A stretch of DNA of 64,000 nt, taken from positions 62,001 through 126,000 of the forward strand of contig JAOTOL010001177.1 of the NCBI GenBank assembly GCA_034440575.1. Reading direction: 5' to 3'. Origin of the DNA: Imbricaverruca yamaguchii. Its lineage: Eukaryota > Arthropoda > Thecostraca > Neoverrucidae. A program made the translations under genes and the position numbers. Of the stretch, positions 58,176-64,000 are shown one piece after another. The notes below the pieces were generated by a model that was not told the origin of the DNA, made no database searches, and saw only the letters and a list, made by a program, of their open reading frames with translations. How positions within the stretch are numbered: position 1 is the stretch's first letter; each line of letters opens with the position of its first letter.

Positions 58176-58773
58176 TCGTATATTCGTGCGACGCTTAATT
58201 TGAAGATTTGAGAGAGAAACAGTTTGTCCCTCCCCCTCTATCGACTCCCCCCGGGACGGGGTGTGAGGACTTCACAGGAGAGAGGCGTGGGTTAAGTCTT
58301 TTGGAGTTATCTGATTGCAAAACTGAATAATTGTTATGCTTGACTTTGAATGACCACATCAAGCATGCAGTTTCACACGTGCATGTTTGTGAGAGAAAAG
58401 GAGTTTAATTGGTGGAATGTTCCAAGGCCGTATGCAGGAGTGATGTTCATACCCATTCATAGTCGTGATCGATTGTCTGTATAGTAAGTTAGGCAGTCCC
58501 TAGGTATTGATATTAAGTGTCCTGTTTTATAGTGTTGTACCTAAAATTATTGGAGACATGATTTCCCGAATAGGTAGATGAGCAAGAGGCCACCTGATAA
58601 GGCTTATATGTATTATTGAACTTCCTATTGACGATGACATGATATGTAATAATTTTTCTGGTTACTCAGGAATCTAGGAAGTAGGTGCATACTCAGGGAA
58701 CTTCATCATGTAAGCATGGTAGGATGTATGTAATAAGATTGTAATGTGATGACAAAATGGATGCTCGAAGAGG
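58176..58773. other. Unassigned DNA
   Basis: No domain, repeat boundary or RNA gene is visible. Confidence 0.4.
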
Positions 58774-58781
58774 ACAAGTAG

Positions 58782-59992
<1,211 letters not shown>

Positions 59993-60000
59993 ATAAGTAG

Positions 60001-60888
60001 GTACCCACCTACCTAGTTGGGTGATAGGAAATCTGGCCCACAGTCAACAGAACAAGAGTCAGATAGTGGGTTTGCATCCAGGTGAAAATGGATTACATGG
60101 CATGCATGTATGTAAATAAGTGGATACATGCATACAAATACACATGCATATGTATGTATAAACATATACATACATATCCATACCCATGAACACGGGAATA
60201 AATCCCAGTTTATAAATGTGCATATGTCATGCTGTTTTTTTTTTGCATGCGAATTCTGCTGAGTGGACCATTTAAAAGCTTAATATCTAAAAGGAAACTA
60301 GAACATGGCAGCAGAATGTGGATACATGCTGAAGGACCTCTGGTTGGCAGATGATTGCATTGTTCATGGTCAGCTATTGTTAGGTGGTACCATTGTGTAC
60401 CCTTTGTGGATATGTTGTATACTATATGCCAATAGCTGCATGAGTTTGGAATTGCTTACAGCTCATTCTTGTAAGTTCTCTATAATTTCACAGTGCTCAG
60501 GAGTTTATGGAGTTTCTATTCCATAAAGGCATGGAGTATGAAGGCTATGAATGAGTAAGGAGGTAGGCTTATATGGAATTGGATATGCATTCATTCAAAT
60601 ATAGGAGCTGAGTGGTGGTATGATTTAAATGTTTAACATCATGAAATGCTTGGATAATATCAATCTGAATGATTCACTTCTATTCAGAGTATCACATCCG
60701 GGTCATAGATTCAGGTCGGACAGGTGAAGGTGACAGTTGACGGGTGACAGGTGACTTAAGTGCTGATATGTTTTAGTCAAAGGGTGGTTGGCCAATGTAA
60801 TTGGCTGCCCGCTAACGTGGGTAGTTGCTCTTTGAGTGCACTTTAAAAAGGTGCACACATTGTTTTGGTTGGGTAATCTTATGTTGAG
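60001..60888. other. Unassigned DNA
   Basis: A CATACATACATATG-rich patch lies near 60100-60170. An open frame at 60305-60526 has no recognisable features. No gene is supported. Confidence 0.4.
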
Positions 60889-60899
60889 TTATAATTGAT

Positions 60900-61064
60900 G
60901 GTTGGTTGGTTATTGGTTTTTACGACACATCGACCGTTGAGTCATGTAGCGTCGCCAATCTCTCACGCCGATTGGCCGCGGGCGAAGAGTAACGACGGGT
61001 GAAACTCGAACCCACAACCTTTCGGTTGTAAGACGGGCCATTTACCCCTAGGCTACTCGTCCCC
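60900..61064 (-). mobile_element. tRNA-derived SINE, copy 2
   Basis: Same family and orientation as 28983-29144. On the minus strand there is an A box TAGCCTAGGGGTAAA, a B box GGTTCGAGTTT and the same body, ending in AACCAACCAACC. A perfect 11-bp target duplication TTATAATTGAT flanks it (60889-60899 and 61065-61075). It has one extra base beside the B box compared with copy 1. Confidence 0.9.
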
Positions 61065-61191
61065 TTATAATTGATCGTGAATTTGGTGATATTTATTCTA
61101 TTAGGTGTATATTATGGAAACCCCTTTAATGATGTGTGGATGGAGCTTTTAAGTTATTGCTGGGAATGGGTGTGGACGGCAACCGGACAAA

Positions 61192-61655
61192 TGCACGTTA
61201 AAAAAAATACATATCGCAGATATACGTACGCAAATGTACGTAAGCAAATAATGTACGTAAGTGCAGATGTAGTCATGGCTAATGTACATAAGTGCAAATG
61301 TACATATGGCAAATGAACGCATGCGCTAAAGTATGTATGCGCAAATGTACGTAAGCGCAATTGTATGTAAGTGCAAATGTATGTATTCGCAAATGTACGT
61401 GAGCGCAAGAGTATGTATGCGCAACTGTACGTAAGTGCAAATACATGTATGCGCAAATGTGCGTATGCTCAAATGTACGTATTGCAATTGCACGTAAGCG
61501 CAGATGTACGTATGCCAAATTTACCGAACCGCAAATTTACGTAAAGCAAATGCACATAAGAACAAATGTGCGTATGGCATATGCACATAACCAAATGTTT
61601 TTAAGCGCAAAGGCACGTATGCCTAAACGTAGGTACATTGGCTCAGACGTACATT
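61192..61655 (+). repeat. 16-bp satellite, forward half
   Basis: About 29 units of ATGTACGTAAGCGCAA with point variation. Each unit contains the palindrome TACGTA. Confidence 0.92.
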
Positions 61656-62110
61656 TGCCCTTGCATTCTTTTATGTTGACGTACTGTTGTGCTTAGGTAT
61701 ATTTGCGCTTACGTACTTTTGCGTTTACCTACTTTTGTGCTTACGTACACTTGCGCATACGTACCTTTCCGTATACGTACATTTGCGCTTAAGTACATTG
61801 AATCGTGCTTAATTTTGCACTGACGTACATTTGCGCATACGTACTTTTGCGATTGCGTACATTTTGGTTTCCGTACATTTGCGCATACGTACCTTTGCCA
61901 TAAGTACATTTGCTCTTACGTACATTAGCCATATGTACACCTGCGCTTACGTACAATGACATACGTACATCTGTGCTACGTACATTAGCCTTACGTACCT
62001 CTGCGATTACGTACACTTGCCATACGTACATCTGAGCTTGCGCATATTTGCTTGCGTACATTTGCTTGCGTATATCTTCCATACGTACCTTTGTCCTTAC
62101 GTACATTTGT
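61656..62110 (-). repeat. 16-bp satellite, inverted half
   Basis: About 28 units of the reverse complement, TTGCGCTTACGTACAT. The switch in orientation falls at about 61655-61670, and the two halves have almost equal length. Confidence 0.92.
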
Positions 62111-62802
62111 CCTATAATCGGCGAGGATGGGTGTGTTATGCAAGAGCAAGTGAATGATGCTATGTAGGTTGTGATACACTGATAAAAGTGATGCGAGAAG
62201 CGTGTACATTCTCCGAGAATATCAGGCGTTCTCATTTTCCCTATTCAAATCAGATCACACAAACCGAGCACTCTGTTCGCGATATGCTGATACCGCCATT
62301 CTCAGAAGAGAATGCCAGTGCGTTCAGACTTACAAATTTACTCATGTGAAACCACTTTCAAGACTCAGGAATGAGAATATCGTTTCATCTGAAGTGAAAC
62401 CAGTCAGACTGGGAATAGCAAATGGTCTTAATTTAAACAGCTATGCTCAATTGAGACCAGTCTCTGACTTTTCGTGGGTCACAAATGTACTGGTGTAAAA
62501 CCACTTCAAATTCTAAACATATTTTTGTTCTCGCTGAAACCAGTTCATTTGATAATAGCCATTGGTTTCAACATGTCAAGCTATTACTGAAGTAAGACTA
62601 ATTTCAAGTTCCATTTGAGCAATTCATATCCTCAAATGAGAGTTGTTATTAATATAAATGTACCTCACTGTTCTCCTATCAAACTTCTTTCATGTTTGAA
62701 TTACACTATTTATTTTGGTATCGCAGCGAAAACAGGACAGATGAACAATTGTCTTTTCCCAGTGTCACATGACATGCTTGTAATGTAATGTACATGCTCT
62801 AG

Positions 62803-62907
62803 AGTGCCGCGCACTTATCGCCGAGGTTATCTGCCACACATGCCGCTCATCGCTGCCTCAGAGGATGATGTCCTGGCGATGGCCAGCGATGTCATTGAGG
62901 AAGAGCT
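62803..62907 (+). CDS. Possible orphan exon (low confidence)
   Basis: The acceptor GCTCTAG precedes it and the donor GAGCT|GTGAGC follows it. The open frame includes YLPHMPLIAASEDDVLAMA and DVIEEEL, which looks more like protein than most short frames here. A stop (TGA) follows directly if the donor is not used. The phase does not match the next candidate exon, so they may not belong together. Confidence 0.22.
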
Positions 62908-63019
62908 GTGAGCACCACAACATTATGTATATTTGCCAAATGTAGTACAAACATGTATGTACCATAGACACAGGCATGCCTTTGCATAAAGTATCATGGC
63001 CGTTTCATATTCGCTACAG

Positions 63020-63245
63020 CACTCCCAGAGAACGATCATGTACTTGGACATATGCCTGCACGTGCTGTTCACCTGCACATCCATGATGAGAACATCTGGA
63101 GCTCTAAGGATTTACGCCGAAAGCAAGTAGAAGTAGAACAAAACTTCTTTGGTCGTTATTTTCCACGCCGCGCTCTGGGCTTCCTTTATCCACAGCTAGA
63201 TGTGTTGGAACAGTCCATGGGTTACAGAGGAGAAACCTGTCAAAG
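63020..63245 (+). CDS. Possible orphan exon (low confidence)
   Basis: Acceptor CGCTACAG and donor CAAAG|GTATGA bound an open frame containing AVHLHIHDENIWSSKDL, VEQNFFGRYFPRRALG and LDVLEQSMGYRGE. No family is recognised. The frame stays open to 63306 without splicing. It may be a host exon or a fragment of an unknown element. Confidence 0.27.
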
Positions 63246-63544
63246 GTATGATCTTTGCCACCGCAAAACCGTGACGGGACTGTCGGAGCTGGAGACATTT
63301 CAGTGAAAATGTTCAACGATAACAACAGTGAGGTCTCGGGATTTCGTGCAATCATGTTTTATTGCGCTCAAATATATTATACACCGCCTTCATTGGCGGT
63401 GTGAAAGTGTTGGGGCAATTCGCTGTCGAAAAACGCCATGAGACGCCGGAATTGAAGACACATGGAGGAAACAACATAGAGGATAATTTTGCAAATAGGA
63501 TAATGCTATGGACGGCAAAAAATACAGGAAAAGCCCGTTTTTTC

Positions 63545-64000
63545 AACCCTGACGTCCGCTGTGGCCGGCCTAGGTCGCAGAGCACATCCCCTGTGTGGCG
63601 GACAGGGGCTGTGGAGTACACATGCTACTAAGGCGGACCAGGGCCGCGAAGCACACCATCCCCTTTGGCGGACCGGTGCCGCGGAGCACATGGTCCTCCG
63701 TAACGGACCGGAGTCGCAGAGCACACCGTCCACCGTGGTGGACCAGGACCGTGGAGTACAACATGAAACATGGCAGACCAGGGTCGCGGAGAACACCATC
63801 CACTGTGGTGAACCGGGGCCGTGTGGCACACCTACTATGGCGGACTAGGGCTCCGAAGTATAGCGTCCACTGCGGCGGATCACGGCCGCGGAGTACATCA
63901 TCTACTGTGGTGGATCAGGTTCGCGAAGCAAACCGTCCACTGTGGCCGATCAGGGCCGTGTACCACATCGTCAATTGCAATTGACCGGGACTGCCGAGCA
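63545..64000. repeat. Degenerate minisatellite, unit ~42 bp, running off the window
   Basis: Roughly ten diverged units contain GGCGGACCAGGGCCGCGGAG and CACACCATCCACTGTGG. It remains open in several frames on both strands, as expected from a unit divisible by three, so the long frames are not evidence of a gene. Confidence 0.82.

Noticed and set aside
61192..62110. CRISPR-like array
   Set aside because: The units are contiguous without spacers and reverse orientation midway; the context is eukaryotic, so it is a satellite.
63506..63984. Several 60-130 codon frames on both strands at the right edge
   Set aside because: They are translations of the 42-bp minisatellite; frames are open on both strands at once.

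Overview
The window looks like nuclear DNA of an invertebrate animal, most likely an arthropod or a related protostome. It has spliced genes with GT-AG introns, many (CA)n, (TC)n and (AT)n microsatellites, and several animal transposon types (CR1-like and I-like LINEs, Ty3/gypsy, hAT-like DNA elements, a tRNA-derived SINE). The species cannot be named from the sequence. Nothing looks bacterial, and there is no CRISPR array, rRNA or free-standing tRNA gene.

The only clear host gene is a METTL27/WBSCR27-like SAM-dependent methyltransferase, present twice on the minus strand. Copy A has exons 1-4 (about 15,079 down to 7,856). Copy B has exons 2-5 (about 51,013 down to 42,398). All junctions are canonical and in phase, and exons 1-5 together would encode about 226 residues. 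The introns still align between copies and carry the same minisatellite families, so this is a segmental duplication. I find no terminal exon for copy A and no first exon for copy B in the window.

Most other sequence is mobile or repetitive. 0-6.6 kb: minisatellites and unassigned DNA. 10.66-14.94 kb: a complete hAT-like transposon with ~360-bp TIRs and a perfect 8-bp target duplication, inserted 7 nt inside intron 1 of copy A. It encodes a transposase-like protein of a family I know only as uncharacterised arthropod proteins, with two single-base frameshifts. 15.3-16.6 kb and 48.1-49.4 kb: two inverted copies of a TTAA-flanked element. 19.5-20.5 kb: a GGCCTCC minisatellite. 23-29.8 kb: a decayed Ty3/gypsy element with a SINE nested in it. 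30-35 kb: CR1 fragments sharing a 168-bp inverted repeat. 35-37.6 and 45.5-47.4 kb: decayed I-clade LINEs. 40.9-42 kb: an element made of two large adjacent palindromes, with a palindrome-free relative at 57.4-58.2 kb. 51.05-56 kb: an apparently intact CR1 LINE with two open frames and tandem 5'UTR monomers, inserted in an intron of copy B. 58.8-60 kb: a hAT-type non-autonomous element. 60.9-62.1 kb: a second SINE copy and a 16-bp satellite that reverses orientation at its middle. The right end is a 42-bp minisatellite.

The most novel item is the complete transposon with TIRs and target duplication around an uncharacterised protein family; next are the twin palindromes and the inverted satellite.
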